Shown here: one piece after another, positions 13,450 through 22,672 of the stretch
Numbering within the stretch: the stretch's first letter is position 1
Layout: each line of letters starts with the position of its first letter
DNA from: Acanthosepion esculentum
Lineage: Eukaryota; Mollusca; Cephalopoda; Sepiida; Sepiidae
Direction: 5' to 3'
NCBI GenBank assembly: GCA_964036315.1
Contig: OZ038510.1
Location: forward strand, 80,010,349-80,074,348
DNA: 64,000 nt
Program-made: the position numbers and the translations under genes
The notes under the pieces: generated by a model
The model's database searches: none
What the model was told of the DNA's origin: nothing
Seen by the model: only the letters and a program-made list of their open reading frames with translations

Positions 13450-13918
13450 AGAGACTATAAGAGGTGGGGGACTATACGGGGTCAGGACTATCCGAGGTCA
13501 GGGACTATACGGAGTCATGGACTATGCGGGGTCAGAGACTATACGAGGTGAGGGACTATGCGGGGTCAAATACTTTAAGAGGTCAGGGACTATAAGAGGT
13601 CAGAGACTATAAGAGGTCGTGGAATATACGGGGTCAGGACTATACGAGGTCAGAGACTATACGGGGTCAGAGACTATACGAAGTCATGGACTATACGGGA
13701 TCAGAGACTATACGAGGTTAAAGACTATACGGGGTCAGTGACTATACGAGGTCAGAGAATATGCGGGGTCAGTGACTATACGGGGTCAGAGACTAAACGA
13801 GGTGAGGGACACTACGGGGTCAGAGACTATACGAGGTCAGGGACTATACGGTGTCAGGGGCTATACGAGGTCAGGGACTATACGGGGTCAGAGACTATAC
13901 GGGGTCAGAGACATAAAT
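13450..13918. repeat. 17-bp minisatellite
   Basis: About 27 imperfect copies of a 17-bp unit resembling GACTATACGGGGTCAGA, beginning in mid-monomer of the 69-bp satellite at about 13449. The short open frames here are by-products of the repeat. Confidence 0.93.
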
Positions 13919-14254
13919 AGAGAAATAGAATTTTGGAAAGAAATATTACCAACAATGAAAATTTCGTTGTCATTAAATAACCTATTGAGGTTTTGATATG
14001 CCATAAAACAAACCAGACCAAACCAAACCAAACCAAAACTTGTTTTACGGTTACAGTTATATTATTATTATTGTTAGAGTGGAGCAGTCTTATATTATTA
14101 TCACTCTTGTTCTGTTTCTTAACGTGTTGTAAAATTGCACATTATTCAGATAGATGGCATGTAAAACTAGTTGAGAGAATAATTGTTGTGTAACGTATAT
14201 ATGACGTAATCTTTTTATTATATACAAATGTAATCTAAAGTTTCTTTTAATCAT
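13919..14254. other. Spacer, no gene recognised
   Basis: AT-rich sequence with a short CCAAA-type microsatellite at about 14011-14038. No coding or RNA feature is supported. Confidence 0.5.
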
Positions 14255-14615
14255 TCCACACCAAGGAAGGCATTAAAGTCACTAAGACGCAGTGTGAGAG
14301 AATATGAGAAACAAAAAACACTTAACGAGAAAGAACAAAAAAGACAAGGAATTATGACGATAGAAGATATCGATTGACGTTGTATTTAAATTTTTGAAGA
14401 TCAATGTCGTCTGATAAGCAAGATGTCGGGAAAGATTTCCACGAGCGAGAAGTGCGAGAGAAGAAACTGTTAACATAGAACTTACGGTTATATCTTGTCG
14501 TTTCCACTGTAAAATGATGAGGCCTTGCTGCCAATCTAATACTACGGTTAAATTTATAAAGTCTAGGTACGGTAGAGGAAAGTTTATCAGAACAATTACA
14601 ATGAAAATATTTATA
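14255..14615 (-). pseudogene. Non-LTR retrotransposon 3' end: reverse transcriptase C-terminus, 5'-truncated
   Basis: Read on the minus strand from 14615 to about 14350, this matches the extreme C-terminus of a jockey/CR1-like reverse transcriptase. It shows a YKYFHCNCSDKLS stretch, then PHHFTVET, then NSFFSRTSRSWKSFP, then KFKYNVNRYL before the stop. The same block order is seen in the copies at 22724, 54184 and 63230. Only the last ~90 residues remain, with no catalytic residues, and the 5' cut coincides with the start of the AT-rich minisatellite. The short 3' untranslated part (14255-14349) retains only a weak version of the 3' hairpin of its relatives. Family assignment is by motif memory. 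The fragment cannot be autonomous. Confidence 0.75.
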
Positions 14616-14980
14616 AAAAATAATTATATTTTACAATAATTATATTATAGAAAATAATTATATTTTACAATAACTATATTATAGGAAATAATTATATTTT
14701 ACAATAATTATATTATAGGAAATAATTATATTTTACAATAATTATATTATAGAAAATAATTATATTTTACAATAATCATATTATAGGAAAAATAATTATA
14801 GTTTACAATAATTATATTATAGGAAATAATTATATTTTACAATAATTATATTATAGGAAATAATTATATTTTACAATAATTATATTATAGAAATAATTAT
14901 ATTTTACAATAATTATATTTTACAAAATAATTATATTTTACAATAATTATATTATAGAAAATAATTATATTTTACAAATA
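14616..14980. repeat. 34-bp AT-rich minisatellite
   Basis: About 11 copies of a 34-bp unit made of AATAATTATATTTTAC followed by AATAATTATATTATAGGA. It starts at the truncated edge of the LINE fragment. Confidence 0.9.
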
Positions 14981-15103
14981 AATTCAGTTGAAGAAATAAA
15001 TTCACAAAGAAATTATCTTTATTTAGTCCACGGGGATAGATTTTTCTAATTCCAAGTACCATGCCTTAATTTGATATCTTAGTTTAAGTTAATTCTTATC
15101 CTT

Positions 15104-15216
15104 GGGGACACATGGCCTAGTGGATAAAAGCAAGCACAATACTTGCCCACAGCAGAGGGAACTTGGATGGTTGAGTTACGAAAGGGAATTAACTGATAGT
15201 GAGATATCCAAAGAAG
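15104..15216 (+). repeat. Possible tRNA-derived SINE head
   Basis: GGGGACACATGGCCTAGTGG followed by ATAAAAGC resembles a pol III A box in a tRNA-like head. A related ACACATGGCACAGTGGATAA lies at 21290-21370 in opposite orientation. No convincing B box follows, so this is a weak call. Confidence 0.35.
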
Positions 15217-15815
15217 GCATGGCACGTGGAACTAGAATAATCTACCCCGGTAAACTAAATAAAGGGTTTGGTTCGAAATTTCAACGTATATCACCTGAAG
15301 AAGGTCGGAGCGTATAACGGCCGAAAGCTCGTGAATATGATAAGAAAGATGAGGACAGCAATACGAACGATGTACATAGTGTAAATATGTACAATACCCC
15401 ATCTGAGAAATATAGACAGATCCTGAAGATGCTCGGGGCGTACAACGGTCGAAAGGTCGGGAATATGGCAATAAAGGAGGACAAGAGTCTGAACGATGTA
15501 AATAGTATAAATAGTTACAGTACCTAATCTCAGAAATATAAATAGATAATGAAGAAGGTTGGGGCGTATAACATTCGAAACGTCGTGAATATGGCAATAA
15601 AGATGAGGACAACACTCTGAATGATAGAAATAGTGTAAATAGTTACAATACCTCATCTCAGAAATATAGAGAGATATTGAAGGATCGCTACGGACCCGAT
15701 ATACCAAAAATATGGTGAATATGGCAATAAAGATGAGGACAACTGCCCGAACGATATAAATAGTTACAATGCCTCATCTCAGAAATATAGACAAATTGAT
15801 GTTGGTTAATTTAAA
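15217..15815 (+). repeat. Dispersed element with about four ~127-bp tandem units
   Basis: After a shared lead-in (GGCATGGCACGTGGAACTAG, also at 21425) come four degenerating units about 125-129 bp apart. Each contains a hairpin motif of the form CTGAAGAAGGTCGG...CGGCCGAAA and then GAATATGGCAATAAAGATGA. A single-unit relative lies at 21425-21630 and a diverged motif at 25249. The hairpin plus GAAA followed by AATAAAGATGAG is reminiscent of the 3' region of Penelope-like and related retroelements. The parent element is not identified. Confidence 0.75.
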
Positions 15816-16262
15816 ATCCTGATGATGTTAACGACTTCAATACGAAGAAATTCAACTTTCTGACCGTGGTATCTGATAAAGATATTTACTAACTCTTTTC
15901 CATCTCACTTTCCTCATACAGGGGTTTGCCTTTCATTCCGAATTGAAGAAGGCGAAACGCGTTCCTGAACATTTTTTCCACTTTAACTTTTTATTTTTTT
16001 CAGATATTATAACAGGTGTAACAGAAAAATTGTCCAAATCGTGTTACAGCGTGGGATAATTGTCCATCCCACGAAATCTTTGATACCTAAAACCCCACTA
16101 AACTGAGTTTCTTTTTTACAGGTTTTCAGATAAGACTTTTAGCCATCTTGATACCATTTGTCGTAAGAATCACTGAGAACCCCTTTGAGTTATTCAGCTA
16201 AAAAGAGAAGAGGTTAAAATTGTTTTGCGTCTGAACCACTGTCTTCTTGACTGAGCAATGGT
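15816..16262. other. Spacer, no gene recognised
   Basis: Low-complexity T-rich sequence, with a further TGAAGAAGGCGAAACGCG-like motif near 15945. No coding feature could be supported. Confidence 0.45.
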
Positions 16263-16655
16263 GAGAGGGAAAAGATCATCCAGGTCTTCAGTAATGGTAC
16301 CAACATTCATACTCTGGCTTCCATCTTCAAATCCGTTCAAGAACCATCGAGAGAACGGTGAATGATTTTTAAAAAAGAGGGAACAGTAGAGAGGAAAACT
16401 GGATCACGAGGTCACAACAGAAAGAGCGATCATCATTTCAACTTAGAGCTAAAGAGATCAATTAGAAAAGATCCGACTCAATTCATAAGACGTTTGGCAC
16501 GTTTCAGCGATGACAGTTCAAAGTGCAGTGAAAAAAGACCTGGAAATGAAATCGTACGTGAAACCTGTTGTGCATTTTGTTATTCCAGGACAGAAAGTTA
16601 GAAGGTTAGAGAGGGCGAAGTTCATCTCGAATAAGTTGGAAAATGATCCTGGAAT
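16263..16655 (+). pseudogene. Tc1/mariner-like transposase, N-terminal DNA-binding part
   Basis: In one frame from 16263 the sequence shows KIIQVFSNGTNIHTLASIFK (first helix-turn-helix). After an in-frame stop comes KKEGTVERKTGSRG, the linker typical of Tc1-like proteins, then SIRKDPTQFIRRLAR. Near 16500 the frame shifts and continues with MTVQSAVKKDLEMKSYVK and LERAKFISNKLENDPG, the second DNA-binding half. The catalytic DDE/D domain is absent because the fragment is cut at the (TA)n tract at 16656. At least one stop and one frameshift show it is dead. The family is Tc1/mariner (IS630 superfamily) by motif order. No terminal inverted repeats are seen. Confidence 0.75.
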
Positions 16656-16656
16656 A

Positions 16657-16719
<63 letters not shown>
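16656..16719. repeat. (TA)n microsatellite
   Basis: Almost pure TA dinucleotide tract that truncates the Tc1-like transposase on its left and borders the Penelope-like fragment on its right. Confidence 0.97.
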
Positions 16720-16721
<2 letters not shown>

Positions 16722-17312
16722 AGCTACTCAGGATACATTTAAATAAAGATATTATAATCACATGAGTAGTTTTAATAATGAAAAAACTAAACATAGCACT
16801 ATACTATCTAGCTATGTATGGAAAATTAGACAAGAAAATAATAAAGACCCTATTCTCAAATGAGAAATATTAAAGAGATGCCCTAAATATAAAGCGGGTC
16901 ATAAATTCTGTAAGCTATGCATAGAGGAAAAATTAGCCATAGCATTATTTTTTTTTTTTTTAAGCGTATCACCCCAAGCAAGGCTGGAAGCCACTATCAC
17001 GCAAGGGGTTATAGAAGGGTTGGAGGAAGAGCAGATAGGAGTGGTAAAGGAGAGGATGTGGAGAAGGAGAAAGACAGTGGGTCGATCAAGGCAAGGGGGT
17101 TACAAAAGATTTGGAGCTAGAGCAGATAGGAATGAAAGATGAACGGATGTGGAGAAGAGAAGTAGATAGATCAAGGCAACTGGAGATGTCGATTGACGCT
17201 ACACTTAAACCGTTGGAGATTGAAAAATTTATATAACAAACCTAAAGATCTACTAAATTCTAAAACCGAGATTCTTAACAAATGTAGGCATAGAAAATCT
17301 TGGTTATTGAAA
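16720..17312 (+). pseudogene. Penelope-like element C-terminus, split by a LINE insertion
   Basis: The forward frame from about 16765 reads FNNEKTKHSTILSSYVWKI, then KYKAGHKFCKLCIEEKLAI. This matches the region after the GIY-YIG endonuclease in Penelope-like elements, where a Cys-X2-Cys pair is conserved. The reading stops at 16948 in a minus-strand LINE end and resumes at about 17223 with NKPKDLLNSKTEILNKCRHR and a terminal stop, giving the usual CRH motif at the protein end. One internal TGA lies in a position normally held by Trp (IL-K-stop-EIL). The reverse transcriptase and GIY-YIG cores are missing. Inferred sequence of events: a Penelope-like copy landed, the LINE inserted into it, and both decayed. 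Confidence 0.7.
16948..17222 (-). mobile_element. LINE 3' end inserted in the Penelope-like element
   Basis: On the minus strand this is the last dozen codons of the LINE reverse transcriptase (NLQRFKCSVNRHLQLP, then stop), two copies of an ~85-bp 3' UTR unit, the conserved 3' hairpin (CCCCTTGC...GCTTGGGG) and a poly-A tail, seen on the plus strand as a T run at 16949. Extreme 5' truncation with a poly-A end is the signature of target-primed reverse transcription. The target-site duplication is not certain; a GAAAAATTA-like string occurs near both edges. Confidence 0.85.
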
Positions 17313-17640
17313 TAGGCCTCCCCTGATTGTATCGTTATCATCCGTGTTTTCTTAAAATATCCCCTCCCCTTTTAGTCATTTGAATAAATCATAAACCCCC
17401 ATCGCCCCATGGTGTTGTCTTACTTTTCTTTTCTTTTCTTTTTCTTTTGTCTTTGGTCACGTGGTGTTGTCTTGGTTGTCGCCTATAAATACGCCGTTTT
17501 CTTTGCTACTTTTGCCAGCTGACCCTGGCGATCTGCTTAAGTGAAACATTGGTAGGTTTGTCTGGCTTATTAGGTTTGATTATATATATATAACACAATT
17601 GACACAAATAAATTAATAAACAAATAAACGACTTCCGGTA
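17313..17640. other. Probable Penelope-like 3' non-coding region
   Basis: Non-coding sequence after the Penelope-like stop. It holds a pyrimidine-rich CTTTTCTTTTC stretch, a TATA-like TATAAATA at 17484 and, from 17521, a CTGACCCTGGCGATCTGC...GAAAC string that loosely resembles a decayed hammerhead core. Attribution to the element rests only on adjacency. Confidence 0.35.
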
Positions 17641-17863
17641 AAAATAACAGCCAAAATAGACTACACACAATGCACCACTGACCCGTATATATGAATAGCT
17701 GAGAAAAATAACAGCACTAGTTGCCTGACGATTACATCTAGCATGAAACAGACTGTCGCCTCTAAGTGTTGACTTCTATGTTCACTTTTATATTTACACA
17801 CGCTCTATCTCTGATATTGAACACTTTATCCCATAAATATAGAACACTTTAAGACTATATTTC

Positions 17864-17936
<73 letters not shown>

Positions 17937-17945
17937 ATATGTATG
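17641..17945 (+). repeat. Ribozyme-bearing dispersed repeat, copy A
   Basis: Shares a colinear ~300-bp sequence with copies at 52766, 62657 (minus) and 62905. The order is: ATGCACCACTGACCCGTATA head, a conserved AGAAAAATAACAG block, the hammerhead-like segment, TTCACTTTTATATTTACACA, CTCTATCTCTGATATTGA, then TATTTCTTCA running into a long (TA)n tract (17867-17928). All copies end in (TA)n, so the tract is probably the element's own 3' end. No open frame is present, so it is non-autonomous. Confidence 0.85.
17712..17771 (+). ncRNA. Hammerhead ribozyme-like motif, copy A
   Basis: Core strings CTGACGA (17725-17731, fits CUGANGA) and GAAA (17745-17748), then a CA-GAC-TG mini-hairpin as helix III and GUC with the predicted cut after 17757. 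Outer helix I is CAGCACT (17712-17718) with AGTGTTG (17765-17771), seven pairs including one G-U. Inner helix I keeps only two pairs (GC/GC), and helix II is weakened by TTAC in place of TTGC. It looks like a partly decayed relative of the copy at 62962. Confidence 0.5.
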
Positions 17946-18874
17946 TATATTAACTTTATTTCAATGTTACATGAATTCTGATCCTTATCTATGATTAATG
18001 ACGAACATATCATTTTCATTGATGATCGATTACATCACGATTCTTCCGTTAACCTTGAAGAGTAATTATATATTCTTATTGCTCAGAGTCTAAGAGTATT
18101 ATAAAAACCTCGAAGTATTTGCTGTTACCCCAAGTACTACATTTTGCTAACACACCTATTTGGATGCGAAAATGCCGCACTATTTTTTTTTTTTTTTTTT
18201 TTTTTACAGCGAAGATGCCGTAATGATGCAGGGTTTTAGATATTTGCATCAAGTGACTGGTCACAAAATCGATGTGCCTCTTTGTCGCTGCAATCCTTTT
18301 CGCCGTAGCTTTTCAGAGATCGATACCATCTCTACGAAAGTAGCGGACTGCCCCACCAGTCTCGATTTAAATGCACACGTGTTGTCCATTTCTAATACGA
18401 GCTCAACTCAAAAGTCCCAAGTGTGATCTTCCTCTCTCAGCACGGTCGACACAGAGCGTACAATGATTGTTGATATGGTTACGCGAGATAAACCCGAGAA
18501 AAACACCAGATATGACATGAGAACTACATGATTGTCGCTAAAGGCGACACGACTCGCTTAACGCTCGGCAGCCCGCAGCTGCTTACATTAATCTGATGAA
18601 TCCAAGTCAGATTATAAATTATTTCAGCTTCGTTACTCTTTACTTTCTCTTGCAGCAAAATAGTAAAAGCAAAACTGTTTTTGTTCTCGTATCACATGTA
18701 TTTTTTTTTGTCGAATTGTGTCTTTATTTCTTCTATATTAAAATATCTGAGAGCGCTGTGTTGCGATTAACGAGCTACTTTCGCAAATCATTACCACGGC
18801 AAAGAACTAGATTCTCATTGTTGTTGTTTTTTAATATAGAATTCAAGCAGTGTAAGGCTCGAGAGCCATACAAG
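17946..18874. other. Spacer with a short possible exon, otherwise nothing recognised
   Basis: Mostly AT-rich unique-looking sequence. A T run ending in TTTACAG at 18209 precedes an open frame discussed separately. No other coding, RNA or repeat feature is supported. Confidence 0.4.
18210..18426 (+). other. Possible terminal exon, unrecognised
   Basis: A 24-base T-rich tract ends in ACAG, a textbook splice acceptor, and is followed by an open frame of about 71 codons ending in TGA at 18424. The translation contains RYLHQVTGHKIDVPLCRC. I do not recognise the protein, and T-rich tracts of transposon origin are common here, so this may be chance. Confidence 0.12.
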
Positions 18875-19330
18875 GTAGAGGGTTAATGTTAAAATCGTTA
18901 TGATGAATGATGAGCTTAAAATGAATGAAAAGGTGTAGATTAAGAGAATAAGGGGGATATATAATGATTGACCTTTTATTTGTGAATGAAAGATGAATTG
19001 GCCGTAAATTAAGTTTATGAGGATGAGGAGGATAGATAATAACTGACCCTAGACTTAAAGATTGCAGTGTAGAGGGTTACTGTTAAAATGGTTATGATGA
19101 ATGAAGTGTGTAATAGAAATGAAAGAGGAGGGGGTAGGAAGTGAAGATTTTGAGGATAAAGTGGACAGACAACGACTGACCCTTGACCTGAAGAGCTTAA
19201 GATTTTAGTGTAGAGAGTTACTGTCAAAAGGATGACGATAATGGGCTGTTTGTTATGAACGAGAGAGGAAATGAGAGGGAGTGAAGTTTATGAGGATGAG
19301 CAGGATAGATAACGATTCACCTTCGACATG
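18875..19330. repeat. Degenerate long tandem repeat, three copies
   Basis: The string GTAGAGGGTTACTGTTAAAA, then a GATGA-rich stretch, then GATAGATAAC and TGACC recur at about 18877, 19070 and 19210, roughly 140-190 bp apart with many differences. Confidence 0.6.
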
Positions 19331-20415
19331 AAGAGGTCAAAATGTCAATCGAGATGAAGCGTTAGATTTCGTACTCGATTTCGATTGACCTTTAACATCC
19401 ATGACGACGAAAGTCAAGCTCAAAATCAGCAAAATCGCGGATATAAAAAATCAAGGTCATCCCCACTCTTCTCGAGATCGTTCGACGGTGAGATTTTGAT
19501 TGATCTTTTGACATCCACGAAGAACTAGCCCGAGGTCACGACGACCATAGTCGTGGAGGTCATAGGTCAATGTCACAGTGAGTACTGACCCCGTGTCCGC
19601 CTGCAATATTATCAAGATTGTTCGACGGTGACAACCTCATGCTAGTTGAAGTTCTAGTTTGTCTACTCGTATTAGATTGAACTTTCACCTCCACGACGAC
19701 CGAGCTCGCGGAGGTCAAGATCAGGACGATTAATGTCGGTGATGATAGAGGCCAAGGTCACATCGAGGACTGACCCAAAGCCAGTCTCCAGATCTTTCGA
19801 CGGTGACGACATCACGCGATTTGAAGCGTGAAATTTCGTGTTCTATTGACCTTTGACCTTATCAAACAATGTCAAGGTTACATCCGCCAAGGTCATAAAT
19901 TTCAAAGGTCAAGGTGATCTCGAGTACTGACCCAATGTCTACTTCATATCAACATTATAAAAGTCATTCAACGCTGAAGGTGTCACGCGAGTTGAAGTGC
20001 TACGATTTCCATTAACCTTTGACTTCCACGACTACCGAGGTCGCGGATGTCAAAGTAACGACGACCAATGTCGTTGAGGGCAGACGTCACCGTCAAAGCG
20101 AGTACTGTCACCTGTTCGGTCCCCGCCAACATCCTTCACGGGTTTCGTTTAACGGTGGCGACAACACGCAAGTTGAAGCGCGAGATTTCCTATAAGATTT
20201 CGATTGACCTTTGACCTCCACGACAATTAAGTTCGAGGTAATGGCTACCAAGGTCGCAAACGTCAGTGGTCAAGATCACAGCGAATACTGACCTGTTGTA
20301 TGCCGCCATCACAATTCACGTGGTCGTTCGACGGTGACGACATCACGTGTGTTAATGCTCTAAATTTCGTACTCGATTTCGATTGACCTTTGAACTCTAC
20401 AACGAGCAAAGTTAA
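19331..20415. repeat. Old ~175-bp tandem repeat rich in GGTCA motifs
   Basis: GATTGACCTTTGACCTCCAC followed by GACGACC and AGGTCGCGGAGGTC recurs at about 19384, 19497, 19673, 19845, 20010, 20203 and 20380. Units are 110-190 bp and diverged. They alternate with GTTCGACGGTGACGACATCA. The repeat is interrupted by the miniature LTR element and resumes at 21184. Confidence 0.75.
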
Positions 20416-20420
20416 AGTAG

Positions 20421-20640
20421 TGTTATGGTAAATTACCCATACACGAATGGACTCTTCCAAGTTAGAAATAAAAGCAGGTATTGCTTTTTGCCGGTAGAGA
20501 GAGTTTTTTTCCCCCCAACAGTCAGGTCTGACAGTTCGGACTTGACATTCTTACCCGTTTGTATATTATTGTATTCCCGATTTTCGTTAATATATTTGTT
20601 AACTCAAATCCAGTCTTGTGTCATTATTCTGGCCCCAACA
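20421..20640 (+). repeat. 5' LTR of the miniature element
   Basis: TG...CA-bounded 220 bp, roughly 90-95% identical by eye to 20963-21178. It differs by small indels in the T and C runs near 20508. Confidence 0.88.
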
Positions 20641-20820
20641 AGGCCTCGTGTGAAAAAGAATGGACAAGATCAACATACAGGATTCCCAGAAGATCGCCCT
20701 ACCAGGAATATCCCATATACTATAAAAGTGCAATTAAATGACAATTCTCCTATAGGGGCTAAGGACCATATGGGTAGACTTGGATCTACAGGATACAAAG
20801 CAGGAAACATAACATACACA

Positions 20821-20854
<34 letters not shown>

Positions 20855-20962
20855 GGATGATGATGATGATGATGATGATATTACTACTCTTTCAAATTAC
20901 TGACCAATTACTTGATTGACCAGAACCTATAAATTACTACCATTAAATTTAATTTAAAGAAC

Positions 20963-21178
20963 TGTTATGGTAAATTACCCAGACACGAATGGACTCTTCC
21001 AAGTTACAAATAAAAACAGGTATTGCTTTTGTCAGAGAGAGTTTGTTTCCCCAACAGTCAAGGTCTGACAGTTCAGACTTGACATTCTTGCCCGTTTGCA
21101 TATTATTGTATTCCCGATTTTCGTTAATATATTTGTTAACTCAAAATCCAGTCTTGTGTCTTTATTCTGGCCCCAACA
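20963..21178 (+). repeat. 3' LTR of the miniature element
   Basis: TG...CA-bounded 216 bp, followed at once by the AGTAG target duplication and then the interrupted older repeat. Confidence 0.88.
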
Positions 21179-21183
21179 AGTAG

Positions 21184-21260
21184 CGACGACCAAGATCGTG
21201 AAGGTCAGAAGTCAAATACTCCTTGTCCCCCTACTCTTATTAGGGTCGTTTAATGGTGAT
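21184..21260. repeat. Continuation of the ~175-bp GGTCA repeat
   Basis: CGACGACCAAGATCGTGAAG, then GTCGTTTAATGGTGATGACA, continues the unit broken at 20415 by the LTR insertion. Confidence 0.7.
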
Positions 21261-21284
21261 GACATCGCGCTGGTTCAACCGCAA

Positions 21285-21370
21285 CGGGTCATGTCACTGG
21301 ATCTAACTAACGCCTTTATCCACTGTGCCATGTGTCCCCAAATGAGTGTGAGTTCAATACCCGATTAAGG
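21285..21370 (-). repeat. Possible tRNA-derived SINE head
   Basis: On the minus strand GGGGACACATGGCACAGTGG followed by ATAAAGGCG is a pol III A-box-like head related to that at 15104. A GAGTTCAATACCC string on the plus strand near 21352 looks like a B box, but its orientation disagrees, so structure is unclear. Confidence 0.35.
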
Positions 21371-21420
21371 CAGTGGAGAAATTGGACAGGGGAATTAACA
21401 GGAGATAACTGATAACTGAC

Positions 21421-21630
21421 ATTCATTAGACATGGCACGTGGAACTAGAACAGTCTACCCCAGTGAGCGAAATAAAGGGTTCAGTTCGATATTCCAACCA
21501 CCTGAAGAAGGCCGGAGCGTACAACAGCCGAAACGCTGTAATAAATATGGCGACAAAGATGAGGACAATAGTCCGAATAATGTAAATAATGTACATAATA
21601 CATCTTCTCAGAAATATAGACAGATACATT
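21421..21630 (+). repeat. Single-unit copy of the 15217 dispersed element
   Basis: CATGGCACGTGGAACTAGAA, then ACCTGAAGAAGGCCGGAGCG, a CAGCCGAAACG hairpin arm and GACAAAGATGAGGACAA match the lead-in and first unit at 15217-15400. Confidence 0.8.
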
Positions 21631-21754
21631 ATTTACCTCATTGACTGATTCGATTTTACGCCTTATCAACCCTTTGCATGTTATTTAAAGCCAAAAAATA
21701 TCTTAGATTGTAAGAATTGTTTTATGGAGATGATAATTTACTGAGACAAATTCT

Positions 21755-21965
21755 ACTAATTAACCCATTTCTGGGGGGAAGACGAGGTGAACTTCTACCT
21801 TCCCCGACGGTATTTGCGTGTAAATGAATCCGACCTAATTGGAAGACGATTTCCAATTTCAAGCCTTTATACTACCCGCACATCCAGACTTACAGCGCCT
21901 GCTATCCCCAAGCGGTCAGCCATCGAGGTACTGAGCAGGCTCGTTTATCTACTTCGATGACCCCT
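21755..21965 (-). repeat. SINE-like fragment related to 28415
   Basis: TTAACCCATTTCTGGGG followed by CTACCTTCCCCGACGGTATT and GCGTGTAAATGAATCCGAC corresponds to the body of the minus-strand SINE at 28415-28578. The tRNA-like head is not clear here. Confidence 0.45.
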
Positions 21966-22199
21966 ACGATTGCATGAATTTAAGCATAGATTGACAGCTA
22001 GGTCTCACCACTTTACTGTTGACGCCTTCGAATAACCCTCGCCCTGATAGTACTTGCGCGATAACACTCGCTCGAATAAAACCCACATCTGGAGAATCTG
22101 ACATCCGCAGGGCATACTGGAGACTGGAAAAGCCGAAGGAAACATCGAGGAACCTCTTGAACGTTTTCGAAGTTGGAACATCAAAGATAAAGAATAACA

Positions 22200-22262
22200 G
22201 TAAAGCTGTGGAGAGCCACGAACATCCACGTCCTGAAAGGACACGGGACATAAAAGAAAAAG
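22200..22262 (+). pseudogene. Possible 3' remnant of an RTE-like reverse transcriptase
   Basis: GCTGTGGAGAGCCACGAACA, then CGTCCTGAAAGGACACGGGA and CATAAA resembles the terminus of the copy at 26286-26729 (GGTGGAGAGC...CCTGAAAGGACATGGCATATAA). Too short for a firm call. Confidence 0.4.
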
Positions 22263-22401
22263 AAGTACAATAAAACAGCTCTTAGCTTATAATCTTAAGA
22301 TTTACATAGACTTTCCAAAAGGGGCAAAGTCATGGCTCATTTATAATTAACATTAACTTGTCTAAAATATATACAACTAAAACATTACATCAGTGAGATA
22401 C

Positions 22402-22672
22402 TAGGGCACCTCGAGACGGTGTAATGGTTAGCAAGCTTGTCTCGCTAGAAAAATTACGACTGAGTAGTGAGTTTTATCCTCACTGGGTGCCCCATACTTT
22501 CGGCCTTGTGCCACATCTGAGCTACGTTTAGAAAATCGTTCGAGGACTTCGACCTGGTATAATGATTAGATAGCTTATTTCTCTAGAACAATTACGATAG
22601 AGTAGTGAGTTCGATACTCACTGGGTGCCCCATACTTTCGGCCTTGTGCCACATCTGAGCTACGCTTGGAAA
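22402..22672 (+). mobile_element. Dimeric tRNA-derived SINE with 13-bp target-site duplication
   Basis: Two tandem ~135-bp tRNA-like units. The first opens with GGGCACC, which pairs with the later GGTGCCC as a 7-bp acceptor stem. It also has an A-box-like TGTAATGGTTAGC and a T arm GTGAG-TTTTATC-CTCAC. The second unit has a T arm GTGAG-TTCGATA-CTCAC with a canonical loop. Both share the tail CATACTTTCGGCCTTGTGCC then ACATCTGAGCTACG. ATCAGTGAGATAC flanks the pair on both sides (22389-22401 and 22673-22685), so the dimer inserted as one unit. A minus-strand dimer lies at 25317. The tRNA of origin is not determined. Confidence 0.88.

Larger units (their letters stand above)
20421..21178 (+). mobile_element. 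Complete miniature LTR retrotransposon (TRIM-like), 758 bp
   Basis: Two direct repeats (20421-20640, 220 bp; 20963-21178, 216 bp) both start TGTTATGGTAAATTACCC and end GGCCCCAACA, that is TG...CA. They flank 322 bp without gag-pol. A 5-bp duplication AGTAG sits immediately outside both ends (20416-20420 and 21179-21183), and the flanking ~175-bp repeat is interrupted exactly there. Total size and lack of proteins match terminal-repeat retrotransposons in miniature. The internal part carries (AAT)n and (GAT)n tracts at about 20821-20880. No clear primer binding site or polypurine tract is seen. An AATAAA near 20468 could be the LTR polyadenylation signal. The plus orientation is assumed. Confidence 0.88.

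Noticed and set aside
13738..13996. Open frames over the 17-bp repeat
   Set aside because: Repeat-derived, no domain, and out of register with any neighbour.
17521..17575. A second hammerhead in the Penelope-like 3' region
   Set aside because: The core reads CTGGCGA rather than CTGANGA, and neither helix I nor a closed helix III fits well.
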